DNA from: Aureococcus anophagefferens
Lineage: Eukaryota > Sar > Pelagophyceae > Pelagomonadales > Pelagomonadaceae
NCBI RefSeq assembly: GCF_000186865.1
Contig: NW_008705562.1
Location: 2,925,842 to 2,989,841, forward strand
DNA: 64,000 bases
Direction of reading: 5' to 3'
Shown here piece after piece: positions 63,012 through 64,000 of the stretch. The notes beneath the pieces were generated by a model that was not told the DNA's origin, did no database searches, and worked only from the letters and a program-made list of their open reading frames with translations. Every line of letters starts with the position of its first letter. The stretch's first letter is position 1. The position numbers were made by a program, and so were the translations under genes.

Positions 63012-64000
63012 ATGGCTGACGAGGAGATCGTGCGGTCCTACGCGCGGGACGTGCTTGGCATGAAGGACGACGAGCTCGACGAGTACCTCTGGCTCGCCGA
63101 GGAGTCGATGCGCGCGCCCATGCCGCCCGGCTGGGAGCAGTTCGAGGACGAGGCCCGCGGCAAGCCCTACTACGTCAACGCGACGACGGGCGTGACCCAG
63201 TGGGACCACCCATCCGACGAGTGCTACCGCGAGAACTTCGCGCGCCTCAAGGAGAGCGCCAAGGGCCGGCCGTCGTCCGCGCGGAAGTCGTACCAGGGCA
63301 AGAGCCGGCAGCGCGCGCGCGACCGCGCGGGCGACCGCGACCGCGCGGGCGACCGCGGCCGCGACGACCGGGACCGCGACGCGCGCGGCAACCCCATCCC
63401 GCGGCGGCCGCCGGGCTACCGCGAGCCGTCGCCCGACGCGCCGCCGGGCCGCGGCGGCGACAAGAGCCCCGGCCGCGGCGGCGAGCGCCGCGGGCCCGGC
63501 GGCGGCGGGAACCGCGTCACCGTCGTCCGCGGCGGCGGCGCCGGCGCCGGCGGCCGCGAGACTCGCGACGACCGCGGCGGCGACCGGGACCGCGACGACC
63601 GCGACCGCGCGAGCCCGAAGCGGCGCCCGTACGGCGACCGCGCGGGCGACGGCGACGGCGGCGGCGGCGGCGGCTACGGCGACGACGCGCCGCGCCGCGC
63701 GGGCAGCCCCGGCCGCGCGCGGGGCTACGCCGGCCCCGCGCGCCGCGGCGAGGGCGACGACGACGACGAGGGCCGCGGCCGGCGCGGCTACGGCGCGCGG
63801 CGCGACGGCAGCGACGACGACGGCGGCCGGTCGCCGGGCCGGGGCTACGGCGCGCGGCGCGGCGACGACGCGCCGCGGCCCCGCGACGGCGCGGGCGCCG
63901 CCGGCAACGCCGCGCCGAACGCGGCGCCGCGGGCCAAGGGCGGCGCCGTGACCGTCCGCGTGGAACTCGACCGCCGGTTCGGGACGTCCCGACCAAAATT
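63012..64000 (+). CDS. WW-domain, Arg/Gly/Asp-rich protein (5' part; runs off right edge)
   Basis: ATG at 63012 (MADEEIVRSYARDVLGMKDD). A WW domain lies at ~38-70: MPPGWEQFEDEARGKPYYVN with the second Trp in TGVTQWDHP. The rest is low-complexity: RDRAGDRDRAGDRGRDD repeats and RGYGARR-like RGG/YG motifs, typical of RNA-binding splicing or transcription proteins. The frame stays open to the window end, but from about 63948 the sequence enters an introner, so exon 1 probably ends at 63947 (phase 0). WW domains with RGG tails often bind Pro-rich splicing factors; that role here is inferred. Confidence 0.75.
   Translation, partial: MADEEIVRSYARDVLGMKDDELDEYLWLAEESMRAPMPPGWEQFEDEARGKPYYVNATTGVTQWDHPSDECYRENFARLKESAKGRPSSARKSYQGKSRQRARDRAGDRDRAGDRGRDDRDRDARGNPIPRRPPGYREPSPDAPPGRGGDKSPGRGGERRGPGGGGNRVTVVRGGGAGAGGRETRDDRGGDRDRDDRDRASPKRRPYGDRAGDGDGGGGGGYGDDAPRRAGSPGRARGYAGPARRGEGDDDDEGRGRRGYGARRDGSDDDGGRSPGRGYGARRGDDAPRPRDGAGAAGNAAPNAAPRAKGGAVTVRVELDRRFGTSRPK
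63956..64000 (+). mobile_element. Introner element, family 2, copy 4 (5' end only, cut by window edge)
   Basis: GTGACCGT at 63948-63955 is the predicted donor-side duplication. CCGCGTGGAACTCG starts the element and resembles the terminus of copy 2 (CCGCGCGGAACTCG). GGGACGTCCCGACCAAA near 63980-63996 is the reverse complement of sequence in copy 1 (TTTGGTCGGGACGTCCC). The right end lies outside the window. Confidence 0.78.

Overview
The window is nuclear DNA of a GC-rich, very gene-dense unicellular eukaryote. It has spliceosomal introns, a cytosolic HSP70 ending in EEID, RNA polymerase II subunit RPB7, the exosome subunit RRP4, the ribosome-biogenesis factor RLP24 and a B3GNTL1-type glycosyltransferase. 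The best match is a stramenopile alga of the pelagophyte type, such as Aureococcus anophagefferens. The main reason is that many introns are introner elements: short non-autonomous DNA-transposon-like sequences with terminal inverted repeats and 8-bp target-site duplications, as described genome-wide in that species (Huff, Zilberman and Roy, 2016). The species name is inference; the intron structure is read directly from the sequence.

I find 39 protein genes, two of them cut by the window ends and one more cut by an assembly gap. From left to right: a membrane protein (cut), a PDZ/pseudophosphatase/C2 protein, a GST-like protein, a GH3 glycosidase with a PA14 domain, a threonine-dehydratase-like enzyme, a flavin monooxygenase, a type I membrane protein, a PIP kinase and an MMADHC-like cobalamin protein (1-14.5 kb). 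Next is a three-gene cluster of large secreted mosaic proteins (two subtilases and a PA-domain protein) sharing one C-terminal module (15.1-26.5 kb). Then comes a block of information-processing genes: RRP4, RLP24, Tat-SF1/Cus2-like, an NDPK-like protein and RPB7 (26.5-32 kb). The remainder holds a mitochondrial membrane protein, a GH78-like glycosidase, a JmjC/cupin protein, a 5-phosphatase-like protein, a fused GT25/DUF707 glycosyltransferase, a SAP protein, a nitroreductase, an F-box/kelch protein, HSP70, a sulfotransferase, an FKBP, two DMT-type transporters, a beta-propeller protein, glyoxalase II, a TPR protein, B3GNTL1, an OTU protease and a WW protein.

Genes alternate strands. Divergent start codons are often 50-200 bp apart, and convergent stop codons are often 4-20 bp apart; in one pair they share TTAA. 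Ordinary introns are about 50-90 nt. On top of these are twelve TSD-flanked introner introns: six copies of a family that is exactly 192 bp in every copy, four of a related family (203, 203 and 183 bp, plus one running off the right edge), and two of a short 74-83 bp family. In each case the 8-bp duplication starts GT or GC and supplies the 5' splice site, while the element supplies the terminal AG, so the intron equals one TSD plus the element and the coding frame is normally restored. GC-AG introns are therefore very common here (5 of 12).

The most useful observations are these. (i) The terminal CAG of the 192-bp family follows the gene strand even when the element interior is inverted. (ii) The two long families share a common internal core. 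(iii) There is a short third family. (iv) The subtilase cluster shows domain shuffling. No tRNA, rRNA, CRISPR array, autonomous transposase or organellar gene was recognised. Two assembly gaps (11461-11510 and 36152-36263) interrupt genes.
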